This document shows positions 34,382-46,907 of a stretch of 64,000 nt of DNA, piece by piece; positions within the stretch are counted from its first letter, which is position 1, and each line of letters opens with the position of its first letter. Source of the DNA: Gelatoporia subvermispora B. Its lineage: Eukaryota > Basidiomycota > Agaricomycetes > Polyporales > Gelatoporiaceae. The DNA is taken from positions 2,254,280-2,318,279 of the forward strand of contig KB445792.1 of NCBI GenBank assembly GCA_000320605.2, given 5' to 3'. A model generated the notes under the pieces. That model had not been told where the DNA came from and searched no databases. It saw only the letters and a program-made list of their open reading frames with translations. Position numbers and translations under genes: made by a program.

Positions 34382-37180
34382 TTACTGCTGTCGGACGCCG
34401 TATTGCGCGAGCACGTCCGAGTCTGCTGGAGCTGGGCTCTTGAACAGCGGGTCGGCGCCATCCTTGGTCTTCGGGAAGGCAATTACATCACGGATAGACT
34501 CGGTCTTGCAGAGAATTGCCATCAGTCGGTCAAAACCTATGGACGTTGCTCAACTTAAAATCACTGAGAAGCCAGAAGCAATATAAGTATGACATACCGA
34601 ATGCGAAACCGCCATGCGGAGGTGCACCGCATCGCAGTGCTTGCAAGAGATGCTCAAAAGCAGACACTTCTTGTTCACCGAGCTTGATTATATGCGTGCC
34701 TTAGTGGGGTGTACACGTGAGTAACGGACAACACCCACCTGGAGAATCTCCTTGAAGATGTACTCTTGCATTGTGGCATCATGTACACGGACGGAGCCGC
34801 CACCGATCTCGACACCATTTAGGACGAGGTCGTAGTGTTGTCCTCGCACCTACGACGGGAGACAGGTTAAAATAGTAGGGATCACAATGAGTATCATGAC
34901 ACCTGCCTCGTGAATCTTGCTAGGTTGGTAGAGCTTTTCGATATCCTCCAGCATGGGTGCAGTGAAGGGATGGTGCGAGCTACTCCACCGTCCCTTCGCG
35001 AGGAACTCTTTGTCCTCGTCATGCGTAAATAGAGGGAACTCGGTGACCCAGAGGAACTTTGGTTCGTCGGAGAATGTCAAAGCGCCATGTCTCTGTGCAA
35101 TTTTCCCGACCTCTAGTCGCAGCTTTCCAAGTGCAGTGGAGCCTCCCTGGCCTCTCGGTTAGTAAATACTCAAACAGAGGTAGAAGCATGCAACACATAC
35201 CTCAAGCTTGGACTGGCGCTTGACAAGCCAGACCATGCCGCCCTTCTCAAGTCCCGCGACGGATTTGACTTCACAATCCAGCATGGTGGCTGATGTCCCA
35301 GTGGAGTGAAGAAGTTCTTGTACTAACTTAGAACGTGACAGCCAGGCCTCTTGTTCTGACTCAGATACGTCGAGTTGCTCCTAAAGCCACCAACATTTTT
35401 TATATTCAGAAAACCACAGGTCTGAGCTAGAGAACAGCCTCACAATATCGGAATCGAGGTCTAGTAACCCCAGCAGTTCAGACGCGTATGTAGTATTTGG
35501 AGAGACGTTGGGTAAAACGAGAGCTTCTAGTGTCTCCTTCCTATCTTGCAGGGCGCTTTGAATAGGTCGAGGAAGACATGGCGTTACGTCGAGAATCTGC
35601 CAAAACGACGATCAATCCGGTCTCCAGCATGGGATTATGGAGCACACGCACCTCGAGTCCAAACCTGAGGTCAGGCTTATCGCTACCGTAACGAGTCATA
35701 GCGTGGTGGTAGGTCATGACAGGGAATACCGGAGGTAGGTCGACTCGCTCGACCTGTGACCAAATCCTGCGAATCACGGATTCAACAACATCGCGGACCT
35801 CGTTGCCTCCGATTCTCCATTTGTCCGCAGGATACATAAGCCCCAACTGGGTCTCACTAGGGTTCGCGAATGTCGAGCTTGCGTCGGCAGAAGCTTCAGG
35901 TTCGCCCCAGCTGACCCACGCCATCTCGAGATCGACCTGAGTGAACTCGGGCTGGCGGTCCTTCCTGCCATCCTCATCGCGGAAACAACGAGCAAGCTGG
36001 TAGTAGCGGTCAACGGCACCGGAGATAACGAGCAACTGTTTGGGCTGCTGCGGTGATTGGGGGAGAGCATAGAACAGAGGTCGAGTAGAGTCTCTGAAGG
36101 GCTTTGCTTCAGCGTTTCTGGCAGCCGCCGGGGAGGAAGGATTCAGAGTGGATGAAAGCCGAGTCGGAACAAGAAACTCTCTTGCACCCTCGGGTGAGGA
36201 CTTGAGAAGAATTGGGGTTTCAACCTCAGTGAAATCTGTTACGCGGGGATGTGAGCCGGCGACTCGAGCACGCGAAGGAGAAAATGGGCCAGTGCACCTT
36301 GATCATGAAGAACGGAACGAACAATTTGAGCAACTTCACTGCGTTTCTGTATATTTGACGTCAAGACGGACCGACGAAGGTCAAGATATCGATATCGCAT
36401 GCGCAAATCTTCTTTCGGCTAGAAGAGTTATCGATGAGTGAATGAGCTAGGCTTCAGTGGTATTGGACAAGCAAACGCACCAAGTTATGAATATCCGAAG
36501 GGTAGAACGGTAGTCTTCGGTTGGCAGGATTCATCAGTGTGAATGATTCCACAGCTAACTCAATCTCTCCAGTAGGCTGGTCCTGACCTTGCACTATGAG
36601 TTCCAATTGACAGACCAGTGTAGATATTCAAAGCTTACAATCATCCTGTTCTTTTGCGGACGTAGCCTAACCTTACCCCTCACAAGGACAGCTGATTCCA
36701 CGGGAACCTCGCGCATACTATCCAGGACTGTCTGATACGAGTCTTTCGCATGAACGGCTAGTTGCGTCTCCCCATATTGATCCTTCAGAGTGAAGAAGGA
36801 GAATTTCTTCGCTACCTTACTACACTTCCAATGAGTTGGGTCTATAGTAGGTATATGTCCAACACACACCGTTCAGGCAAAAGCCAACCAACCAAGACGA
36901 CATCACAATCGGCGTCAGATGCGCGTAGAGCGCCACAATTGTGTGTTCTACTTGGGAAACGACCTGTGGTGCTATCAGAAGGGTCGGAAGTAGTCCACTC
37001 GAATTACTCACCCTTGTGGGCTTCCAGTAGCTTCTCAGACGATGGAGGTGAGAGGTCGGTTAAGGCTCCGGGATGGCATCTTACGAGGTTTTGATGAAGA
37101 GAACGGCTTGCATATCTGTGTATTCGAGAACTACGTAACGAAGACAAGACTCGCCTTGACGAGCGAGCGACCACCTGCAT
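34382..37180 (-). CDS. MSD1: Aspartyl-tRNA synthetase, bacterial-type, mitochondrial (MSD1-like)
   Basis: Class II aminoacyl-tRNA synthetase that charges mitochondrial tRNA-Asp. The N-terminus [19 protein letters not shown] (ATG at 37180) is Arg/Ser-rich like a mitochondrial targeting peptide. The OB-fold block [13 protein letters not shown], then [11 protein letters not shown], and [18 protein letters not shown] follow. The class II motif 2 region reads [19 protein letters not shown] with [13 protein letters not shown]. Bacterial-type inserts and motif 3 are visible near the C-terminus: [16 protein letters not shown] and [15 protein letters not shown]. The protein ends [12 protein letters not shown] with TAA at 34382-34384. 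The first exon-intron junction is uncertain; a start at 37237 in the same frame is possible. Cytosolic AspRS is a different subfamily, so mitochondrial use is strongly implied. Confidence 0.88.
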
Positions 37181-37855
37181 GGGCTGACATCGCTGCACGT
37201 CGACCTTCTTGCCGGAAAAGCAGTCTGACGCGGTCACGTGGTCGCGGGCGCTTGAAGGGCGCTTGACCTTCGAGCACGCGGTACAGGTGACGCGAGCACC
37301 TCCTCTACAAGTCCTCTGCTGTGTCCTCTATGTAGCCCATCTATGTCCTAGTGGGATTTCGTGGAGCCACATGTTCTCATCGCGTACATGCTTCCGTGCT
37401 TCGGCGTAAAGCATATTTGAAATCTGCTACCATCTGTATGACATGCGGCAAGAACGAGTACTGTCGGCATCGACAGTAATCCCGACGAAGGTGAGACTGC
37501 GACCTGTGTAACCTCGTCGTTGTGGACATGTATACCAAATGTCTGAGCTGATTTACCGACTTGTAAAGCACATATTCCAGGGGTATTCCGCCCGTGCTCA
37601 AATTCCGGGTGAGGACGCCGCAAATCCAGATACCTAATGTTATCGCGACCGTATTCACACGAGTTCCAAAGTTGAAGGGTTCGCGCTTTCTAGAAGGAGT
37701 AGAAATTGAGTAAACAGACGGGGGGAAGATAAGAGTCAATTTTCAGAGTCATGCCAGTCCGGGATCGCGCACAGTCTAAAGGATCGCCAGGGCATGGAAC
37801 ACGATAGTCAGGCGCATTCCACTCGACCTCCAATCCATCCTTCTCTCACAACACT
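37181..37855. other. Divergent intergenic region (AspRS / RecQ)
   Basis: 675 bp with no recognised gene. A 120-codon minus-strand frame (37739-37377) is open but not family-like. Promoters of both neighbours must lie here. Confidence 0.35.
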
Positions 37856-40800
37856 ATGGCTAACTTACAGATGGATCATCAAGAGCTAGAGACTGTGAGC
37901 ATTGTACCGCGGATTCGAATTGGAAGTATCTCACTTCTTTTCCATCCCAGTACTCCGACCATCGCCTGGCAGCATTGTTACGCCATAACAAAGACCTAAA
38001 GTCAACTATATCTCGCCTTCTGCATTTGTTCCCTGATGACGAGGAAGAGGCTCATGATACCATCCTATTACAAAAGTTCGAGTAAGTTCTATATCCCCTC
38101 TCAGCAGCGCCTGCCGCTTGTCTCATGCATTCATCACTCATCACAACCTAAGCACTTTCCTGGAAGAACGAATTTATGCCATTACTACCTTACGCGACAG
38201 GCACAAAATACGACAAGTGGCCGTGTCACCGCTCTTAGACGGTATTCCCGAACTTCCTCTGGATTCGTTAAACGATCTAGATGTAGTCGCCCGTCACCCG
38301 CTAGATAGTATCGATCACCGCGGGACCTTTGGCCATGTCTCAAGTCCAGCCGCGTTACCTATCGACCGGGGTGAACGTATTCTTTCTGTCCCGCCTCAAG
38401 AGCTTGAATCCGATACAACTTGGTTACACGAAGTGAAGCAAAAACTGACCGATGTATTCAAGCTCGAAAGCTTTCGTGAGAATCAGCTGGAGGCCATCAC
38501 CGCCACAATGCGCAGGCAAGATGTCTTCGTCCTGATGCCGACGGGTGGAGGCAAAAGTTTATGCTTTCAACTCCCTGCGGTCTGCGATTTGGGTCGGACG
38601 AGAGGTGTCACGGTGGTCGTTGAGCCCCTGATATCTCTCATTGATGACCAAGTCCAGGCTTTACGGGAGAAAAACATCAGCGTGGAATCTCTCCACTCAG
38701 AGGTTCTCGAGAATGCGCATGGGATATTACACCGCCTATGTGATACTTCTCGTCAGCCGAGACTGCTCTACGTGACGCCGGAGACGATACGAACGAACGC
38801 CATGAAAACCATCCTCGGGCACCTGGATCGGCAACGTGCACTGGCGCGATTTGTCGTCGACGAGGCACACTGTATATCAGAATGGGGCCGGGATTTCCGG
38901 CAAGCGGTGTGTAACTTTGCGTGTACTGTCTCATGTCACGATTCATTGCTGAAATTCAATGTTATAGTATCAGGCTCTTTGTGTCCTTCGTGAAACCTTC
39001 CCTGCTGTGCCCATTATGGCTCTGACGGGCACAGCAAGCAAGCGAGTTTCGGAGGACATCGTAACCTGCTTGGGAATCCCTGGCTGTGTTCGTCTCAGGC
39101 AGTCATTTAATCGACCCAACCTGAATTATGCAGTCGTAAGGCAAGAACGCGACAGCATTCACAAGATCGCCGAATCCATCCAAGAGAAGTATTCTGGAGA
39201 GACCGGCATAATATACTGCAGATCCCGCAGCGAATGCGAAAAGGTTGCGAAGACACTAACCGAGAGGTACAACATCTCAACGGAGGCGTACCATGCCAGA
39301 GTGCCACAACTCGCGAAGCGCGACGTCCTGCAGGCATGGCAGAACGGTTCGTGCCAAGTTGTGGCGGCTACGGTAAGCCATCGTGTCTAAGTGTGTGCTC
39401 CTCAACTGACCTTGTTCTGTCAAGACCGCTTTCGGCATGGGCATCGATAAACCGGATGGTGCGCTACAAAATCCGAATGGTTGCATCTCGCTGAGTCTGT
39501 TGATTGTCATGCACAGTGCGATTTGTTATACATAACTGCGTACCGCGATCGCTTGAAGGGTAGGCATCTACTTGGAATTCTGATCTAGATGGCTCTATCT
39601 GACAGTGACCTCAGATACTATCAAGAAACGGGTCGTGCTGGAAGAGATGGGAAACCCTCCGACTGCATCTTATGTGAGTAAGACTTTTTTGGCGTGGATT
39701 GATCTAATATATGTATAGATTACCGGTATCGCGACGGGGAATCTTTATTTGCAGCCGTCCGCAATAAAGAAGGTCTTAGCACTGAAGGCAAGCGAGCCGC
39801 GCAAGAGGGAATACGCCAAGTGGTGGAGTACTGCCAGAATGTCACTGACTGTAGGCGCTGTCAGCTTCTCACTTATTTCGAGGAGATATTTGATTCGCGG
39901 GACTGCAACGGCCACTGCGACAATTGTCGCGATTCCCGGAGCATAATATCTGAAGATGTCACAGAAGTGACCAGGTCAATTCTGTTAGTCATTTCCCGTA
40001 AAGTATTCCGAATCACCACGAGCCAGCTTGTGGACACGATCAAAGGAAGCATGAGGGCGAGTTTGACGAAGAAGAGTTTCCAAAGGCTTCCTATTCACGG
40101 CTTATGCAAGAACTGGAACGAACGTCGCCAGAGGCTCATCGAGCTTATGATCGCAAAGCAGCTTCTCACCATATATTCGATTACGAATGCAAAGAACTGG
40201 CCACAGACTTATCTGCAGGTGAGTAATATTCAACCAAGTATCCGCATGGACGGTGCATTGAAGGAGAAATCCACAGATCGGCCCCAAAGCTGTAGATTTC
40301 ATACTGACTGGATCCCGACTTACCCTTGATTCTCGTGAAACCGTGGCTCAAGACAGGGGCGCACAAAGACTCCGTAGGACCGGTCACAAGAAGCGCAGAC
40401 GCTATGGCGCATCGGATGATGAAGACTTCGAACCAAACGAGTCGCGTCGGCAGGCCAAGAGAAGACGAGATTCATGCGACGCTGCAGACCTGGGCAATGC
40501 CCCAACTGCAGCGCGACCGCCGCGAAAAAGATGTGGAGTACGAGAGATTGGGCCTCAAGCCTCGCGTCATGTGGAGGATGAAGATGAGTCAGATTGCGAG
40601 ATCATCACGGCGTACCCGGCCTTCCCGAGCCGCGCAGACGAGGGCCAAGCATCGGTCGCCCAAGGGTCTCAAAGAATGATATGTGAGGTAGTCATCACGG
40701 AACGCCCGGCTCACCTAATGCGCCGGGCGCAGTCTTCAAGGTCGGTGATTACCCCAGTAACCTCGAAAGACTCACTCGATCAGGACACGGATGACGCAGG

Positions 40801-40903
40801 TGCCAGCGACGAGCTCATTCTACCGATGTCTGACAGCGAAGTCACATTTCGCAGCGGCGAGTCCATCATAGCCCCGTTGCCTGTCCCTCGCGACCTGGAA
40901 TAG
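37856..40903 (+). CDS. RecQ-family DNA helicase
   Basis: 3'-5' DNA helicase of the RecQ family, acting in recombination and replication-fork repair. Start MANLQMDHQELE at 37856. Helicase motifs in order: FRENQLEAI (motif 0), LMPTGGGKSLCFQLPA (Walker A), VVEPLISLIDDQV, VVDEAHCISEWGRDFR (DEAH), MALTGTA, GIIYCRS, AFGMGIDKPD and YYQETGRAGRDG. The last two are joined by splicing two short introns at 39454-39615. A RecQ zinc site follows (YCQNVTDCRRC and CNGHCDNC), then a winged-helix RQC-like region (ITTSQLVDTIKGS). No HRDC domain was seen. The C-terminal ~200 residues are basic then acidic and probably disordered, ending VPRDLE at 40903. The N-terminal ~200 residues are short for a Sgs1/BLM orthologue. 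It is therefore a small RecQ form; exact orthology is open. Confidence 0.88.
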
Positions 40904-41331
40904 ACCTACAAGACTGTGAATTGGGACTGTGCCGAAGTCGTACAGTGGGGTTTAGAAAACTAATCTCTCCTAATCCCCCTTTCGGAGATAGCGCGTCCCT
41001 ACTGGAATCGCCACTTTCAAAGTGCAGAGATGTATGATATACTGTTCTTGCATCACTTTGCCGTCTGTGAGATTTGGATCCAGTTCTGATTCATACACCT
41101 CCAATATGACTGATCGGAATGATGGTATCGTTGATGCCCGATGTCTTGGTTGATGTACTGGTCTCAATGTTATATTACGAGTTTCTTGATGTGTTTGTTC
41201 GAACGTGGATGCAACAATTTGTAAGAACAAAATGAGATTGCAGAGGTATCATTGCAAGAAATGCGGATATCAACGAACGAGCTATACGACAGTACACGGA
41301 TGTCCTTGACTCCGAACGACAATGATATCAA
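40904..41331. other. Gap between RecQ and aspartic protease copy 2
   Basis: 428 bp of 3' flanking DNA of two convergent genes. No gene or repeat recognised. Confidence 0.4.
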
Positions 41332-42859
41332 TCAGGCCAATTGAGCAAAACCGACAGCATTTTGGTCAAAAGAGAACGCAGTGTACACGTTCTTCATCCA
41401 GCTGAAGAGATGTAGCTTGAGAAAAATCGCAACTGACACAAAGACAACGTATACATACCTGTCACCGAAGAGCCAGACATTGCTGCCGAGACCGAGGTCC
41501 TGACCGGCGAGAGCACCGACACACTGGCCTGAACCCTCAGCAGTCTCACCAAGGTTGAAGCTGTGACAACGTTGTCAGCAAACAATCCCGATTTTCTCAG
41601 TCGCTTTCATTTACTTAGCGGAGGTCATCGGCCATTGCTGGCCACCCCAGCTGAAAGCGACGGCAGGGGTCGAGTTGCATGGGTATGAGTAGTATCCACT
41701 GTTCTGGTCGAACACCGCCGAACCCGGGATAGCAGCATAGAAGGTCTGCACATCGCTGGGAGGACCGTACATGATGGTGGTACCAGAGTCAATGATAGTC
41801 TGGAAGCCAGACGTGACGGTGGTCCCGTTCACGATGGCGCTCGCACCGCCAATTTGCCAGAAACCATTCGAGGACGAAAGGGTGTGGTACTCAATGGAAC
41901 CTTTGAAGAGAGAAGAATCGGTGCCTCCGAGGTAGAGCTCCGAACCACTCGATGCCAGCTTGAAGCCGAACTCAGATGAAGGGACGGCTTTCTCGTTTGA
42001 CGCCGTCACGAAGAAGGGGTTCTAAGTGTATACAACACATCAGGCCTGTTCACGAACGTAACGAGTCGTGGATGGCACACCTGTCTCAGGTTGGAGAGCG
42101 GAGGGAATGCAAGCCCAATTAGACCATCAGTCGGGTCTGCCTGGAACTCCTGGGATTCGGAGGTTACAGCCGAGAAGGTCTGGTTGGTAGCACTAATACC
42201 GGCAATGGTGACTAGGATACATATGAGATACAGTCTTGGCGTTATCTGATGCAGCTTACCGGTGTCGGTGTAGATGTTGCCCGACGCGGTCGACCCGTCG
42301 CCGTATTGAATCGTGAAATTGCCGCTCTGCTGGTGGCTCGTGGAGGACGAGGCGGCGTTGTAGGTGTGCTTACTGCCACAGCTGGTGCAGGAAGACGACG
42401 GCACCCAAAGATCGGAGGATCCAGTGTCCATATCGACGAGGAAAGTCTGCCCCGGAGTACCGATAGTCAGCTGACCCGCCCACTCCAAGTCACTGTCCTC
42501 GTCCGTCAGAGCCTCCTTCTGACGCTTGTTCAGGTGAATGGGGAGACTGGCGAGGGGAAGGATCTGTGAACCCTCCGCGAAGACAGACTCGCCGAGGTTA
42601 GTGGCGATGTTGATCAGGTTCTGGCGATGCTTGCTGTATAACCGCGCCATGAGCGCATATAGCGACCCTCGCGAGGGGCAACTCACTTCTTCGTCTTCAC
42701 CGTCTCACGGAGCGCCTTCTCCAAGTTGAAAGAGCCATCGGACTTCGTCAACGAGCCACGCTTGTTCAGAGGGATTCGGATGCCGCTCTCAACGGTGATG
42801 GGACTGGCGGAAGCAATCAACGCCAGCGCGACTGTAACAAGGGAAGCTTTGCAGAACAT
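41332..42859 (-). CDS. Secreted pepsin-like aspartic protease (A1, polyporopepsin-like), copy 2
   Basis: Paralogue of the gene at 14401-15925, with the same signal peptide start (MFCKASLVTVALALIASASP at 42859), propeptide layout and exon structure. Catalytic motifs are DTGSSDLW near 42420 and DSGTTIMYG near 41785; the flap YGDGS and GLIGLAFP are present. The C-terminal cysteine pair (NSTPAV and GQCVGAL regions) and the ending AVGFAQLA at TGA (41332-41334) match. The two copies sit 25 kb apart on the same strand with no similar neighbours, so they were probably separated by rearrangement or dispersed duplication rather than kept in tandem. It is expected to be extracellular and active at acidic pH. 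An upstream TATA-like TATACTTA lies about 110 bp before the start. Confidence 0.9.
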
Positions 42860-43705
42860 TATGAATAAAGGACAGGTACGGGGAAGGAGTGTCGGTGGCC
42901 TCGCTGGGTCGGAGGCGTAGCTGAAAGTCGGAGGCACGGATATGGTCAGTGAATCATCACAAGCCGACTATAAGTATACGTCGGAGGGGCGGGAGTCGGA
43001 ACAACAGTGCGAAGAAGGGCTGTTGCCGCGCTGACGGCTAATTGATTGTGTGCAGATGGAGGCTTTGCGTTTGGTGCGTCTGGTGCGGTTGGTGCCACCG
43101 CTTCTCGTCCGCTTCTACGGCTCTCTCATGCATCGGCTATGATTATGCTGGGCTCCCAAGTGTATATCTTGTGCACAGGCTTGCACGACACGTACTACGG
43201 ATGCGAAAGTTTTGTTATGTTAAGACAACGCATGAGTAAAGCATACGAACTGCTGAATGTTGGACAGTCTGATATCATCTTCGTCATTATTGAAGGGAAC
43301 GTCCCGTAGCGACGAGATCGCGTGCAGATGGTTGCAATCTGCAACCAGGTCCCTGCAGGTACTTTTCACGGATACGGAACGGTCCTTTCGGGTTCGTCAG
43401 CTGACTCCGAACGGCTTCGAGCAGTGCATGGAAACAGCCAGCGTTATGAGGCGTAATGACAAGCATGAAGGGATGTGCCAACGAATCCGGGCGCCGGCGC
43501 TTGCCACTGTTCGCAGGAACAACGCCGCGTTAAAATCGCCGAGTCAAGAATATACATTTTCAGGCGCCCCTCCTCGGGGGTACAACAGCGACATGAGTAC
43601 CGGATTGCGCCTGTGCGAATAGGAAGGCGTTCAAGCCTAAAGTATACACTGGATGAAGAAGAATACACTGTGCATGCAACATAGGCATATAGTCCTTTTT
43701 CTATA
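42860..43705. other. Gene-free stretch upstream of aspartic protease copy 2
   Basis: 846 bp holding the protease promoter and the 3' flank of PABP2. Several overlapping 65-120 codon frames are present; none resembles a protein family. Confidence 0.35.
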
Positions 43706-44598
43706 TTAAAGACCTCGTCCTCGTCCCCTGCGAGGTGCCGCGGGGCTCGTCAGTAAATGTCAAGACAGCTCGTAGCACCGAAACTCACCTGCCCCGTGCC
43801 CGGTAAGGAGCATACCCAAACGAACCTCTGTACCCACCACGGAACCCGCCGCGGTAGCCACCCCTCCCTCGTCCACGGTTGTACCCTGGTACGTTTGTCC
43901 GCTTTGCCGTCACCTATAGACGAATGAGCGCTACACTGGCGAGCATACAGCATAAGCCATACCTTGATCAGGCGACCCCGGAAGAGGGAGTTGTCCATGG
44001 CCGTTGCAGCATCTACATGCTCCGGTTCTGCGAACTCGACGTATGCATACCTGCGATGCGTAGCGTTGTAAGCGCAAAGCGTGGAACCAGATGCTAGATA
44101 TGACGTACCCCTTAGGGTGTCCGGTGAATTTGTCACATAGGATCGTCACTCGGTTGATCACTCCGCATGACTGGAAGTGAACTTGTATCTCTTCCGGTGT
44201 TGCTGAGTAGTCCACCTGAGAATACGTTCAGCCAAATTGGGAGACCGACTGAAAGTTATGCACGCACGTTCCCCACGAATATACTGCGGCTGTCTGCTGC
44301 TGCCTTGTCTTCCTCAGTCTCCATCGGCACACCGGTGTCTCCTGGCTCAGAACCGCTCCTCTCCGCCTTCTCCGCTGCTGCCTGGAGCTCCCGCAACTTG
44401 TTTGCCTCGCGCTCCATCTCCTCCACCCTCTGCTTCATGAGCTGAATTTCCTGATTATCCGACCGTCATCTCGTCAGTATCAGGCTTCTGTGAAAGTGAA
44501 AGGGTGTCCATGCGCACCTTGGACTCCTCCTCCTCATTCTCGTCCAGTATAGTTTCTGACTCGACATTGGTCGGAGTTGTCTCTACGACGTCGGCCAT
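43706..44598 (-). CDS. PAB2: Nuclear poly(A)-binding protein 2 (PABPN1/Pab2-like)
   Basis: Binds nascent poly(A) tails and takes part in nuclear polyadenylation and RNA surveillance. Start [20 protein letters not shown] at 44598. An acidic N-terminus is followed by a coiled coil ([19 protein letters not shown]). Then one [41 protein letters not shown] and [20 protein letters not shown]. The C-terminal tail is a glycine/arginine-rich [12 protein letters not shown] segment ending in a short RG run whose last codons come after an intron (TAA at 43706-43708). Acidic region, coiled coil, single RRM and RG tail in this order are diagnostic. It shares a 226 bp divergent promoter with the TPR/MYND gene. 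Confidence 0.88.
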
Positions 44599-44824
44599 CT
44601 TGACGAGCGAATATGCGGTGGTGCACGAGCAGGAAAGTTTCGGCGGCAAGCCTCGTGTGACGAAGAGATCGTGACTTTGACATTTCCACGTGACCTCATT
44701 TTCGATCGCCAGGTTTGCCACAAACGCGTCGACGCGTTTTCTTCGCCGTTACCGGTTGCCTCATCGTTTGTGTGTCTCTTTCTCAAGACTCTCTTTCACG
44801 TTACCGCCGGAAGATTGTGAGAAA

Positions 44825-46330
44825 ATGAACAGACGCATGGGATGGGAAGCTATCGCCGGCGTGGGTGGAGGTGCCATCTCCAGGGAGGCACAGAAGAAGT
44901 GAGTGTGACTGTTAAACACGTCGCGGGACGCGCTCAGAATGGTTGGCATCACATTTTAATCAGCCTTGAGAAAGGAGAAGAGCTCTGCAGAAAACGGAAA
45001 CCAGATAAAGCTCTTCCATACTTGATGAAAGCCATGGAAGGAGGCAACAACTTAGATGCATGTGTGCAACTAGCTTTCCTCATGCCCAACGTAGACATGT
45101 CCATAGATCTGCTCAGGAATGCAGAGGCGAAAGGTATCCGTCTCTACATGCAGGCATAACTTCTCTCAGGTGCTCAGCACATGACATTCAGGTCGTGAGA
45201 ACCTCCTCCGCATTTTCGGTCCCAGGTGCTTCGACGACAGTGGCGATCACGTTGGACACTTCTGGGGCATCCTCGAGACGCGTCCGTACATGCGTGTTTT
45301 GCAGGCCAAAGTCCGCATCTACATCGAAGCGAAGCAATTTGCAAATGCTGCGTACGTGCCAACATAGTTCAGGCACCCATCTTTCTCAACTCTGATTGCG
45401 GGGTCCCATCTCAGCGAGACCATCATTGAGATGCTCCGTCTGTGCCCAGGCGACAATCTCGGCCAGCGCGACTCGCTAGGAAGCGTGCTCCTCAAGGCGG
45501 GCCGCCCGGCAGACGCGCTCTCCTTTATACAGACATGGCTCCAGCCCGAGACCATGCGGACAGGGGAGCCGCCCGAGCGCGGTGGGTGCGTCTTTAAGAT
45601 CCCGTTCAAGACCCCTTTGTCGCCGGAGCGCGCAGAGGCGCTCGGAGAGTACTGCAAGGCCGACATGGCGTACTCGGGTGCACTCGCTGCGTACAAGCTA
45701 TGGGGCGACTGCGAACTCGCGCGTCAGTACCTGCGGGTCGGCGCGCGGCAGAACTCGTACGTCCTCGTCAAGGTCCTCGCCAAGGTCGAGCAGCCGCGTG
45801 AGTGCCAGGCGGACTTGTGTCCGTGCCGCCCGCCAAACTCTAACACCGTACGGACGTCCAGGGAATTTGAATAACACACCCCGGCAGCAGAATGGGCCAG
45901 AAGATGCGCATGACTACTTGTGGCTGGCACAGGACCTGTGGATGGCCCCGGACGTCTGGGCGTGGGCCGACGGCGATGCGGAGGCGAAGGCGTTCACGCT
46001 TAGAATATGCTGCCGCAAGAGCTGTGGCAAGCGCGAAGACAAGCCCGCACTCTTCAAACGCTGCGGCGGGTGTAAAGAGGCCATTTATTGCTCACAAGCC
46101 TGCCAGAAGTTGGACTGGCCCGCCCACAGACGAGGTAAGCACCGCGAATCTTGACCTTCCTCCGACACTCAGCACTCACGTGTGCACCTATTGCAGGCTG
46201 CAAAGAGTCCCAGCAGATGAAGGAGATCCAGCGCGCCATGTGGCTCGGCAAGCCGCTGCCCAAGACTGACATCCCTGTCGTGTCAGCAGAGTTCACTCCA
46301 AACGGAATCGTTTCCACGTTTTACGACTGA
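44825..46330 (+). CDS. TPR-like protein with C-terminal MYND zinc finger
   Basis: Start MNRRMGWEAIAGVGGGAIS at 44825. The middle part consists of helical repeats (EKGEELCRKRKPDKALPYL, DACVQLAFLMPNVDMSIDLL, AGRPADALSFIQTWLQPE, AYKLWGDCELARQYL) of TPR/Sel1-like type. The last ~70 residues hold a MYND finger: CCRKSCGK, FKRCGGCKEAIYCSQACQKL and WPAHRRGCK, with the Cys/His spacing intact across an intron near 46135. The protein ends VSTFYD at 46330. MYND fingers usually bind proline-containing peptides or partners in chromatin complexes. The combination TPR plus MYND is common in basidiomycetes but I do not know a specific function for it. Confidence 0.8.
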
Positions 46331-46907
46331 GGATCGCCACGAGTCAAGTAGTCACACCAGGCGCGAAGGCCTTCTGGCATACACGTATTCGAAGTAGACC
46401 GGTTCCGTCTCGCTTCTCTTCTGTGCAGAAGTCCGGCCGCAGTAGCGACATTGCCCTAAATTGCCCTGATCTGCGCTCTCCGCAATCTTGAAAATTTCAT
46501 CGCCGTCTTCTTGTTTCCTGGCAACTCGCTTGTAGATATAATGTAACAGTATGTAAATACGGAGACTGTAACTAAGTAATGACAACATCGGGTGTACGCT
46601 AGAGAATGACAGAACTTCGTGATGATACAATGCATGACTTCCGCGGCGGGGGGACGAACAGGGTGCGAGATAAGGGCGCGACGGGGAAGTCTGAACGATA
46701 GAGTGGCGAATAGCTTAGATAGCAACTAAGAAAGCGTGAGCGTGACGAGACATGAGCAAGGTAGACCTTTGCAATATACTTTTCTCCCACCACAGGGCAG
46801 GGCTATAATTGTCGGAGCTGTAGAGTGAAGGGCGAACGATTATTCGGTCGTGTGATTCTCTACTGTGGAGCCGCGGGCGGCCGCGGATAGCCGCATTTAT
46901 GGGCTGT
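46331..46907. other. Gap between the MYND and F-box genes
   Basis: 577 bp between two convergent genes. No gene or repeat recognised; short minus-strand frames are unconvincing. Confidence 0.4.
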
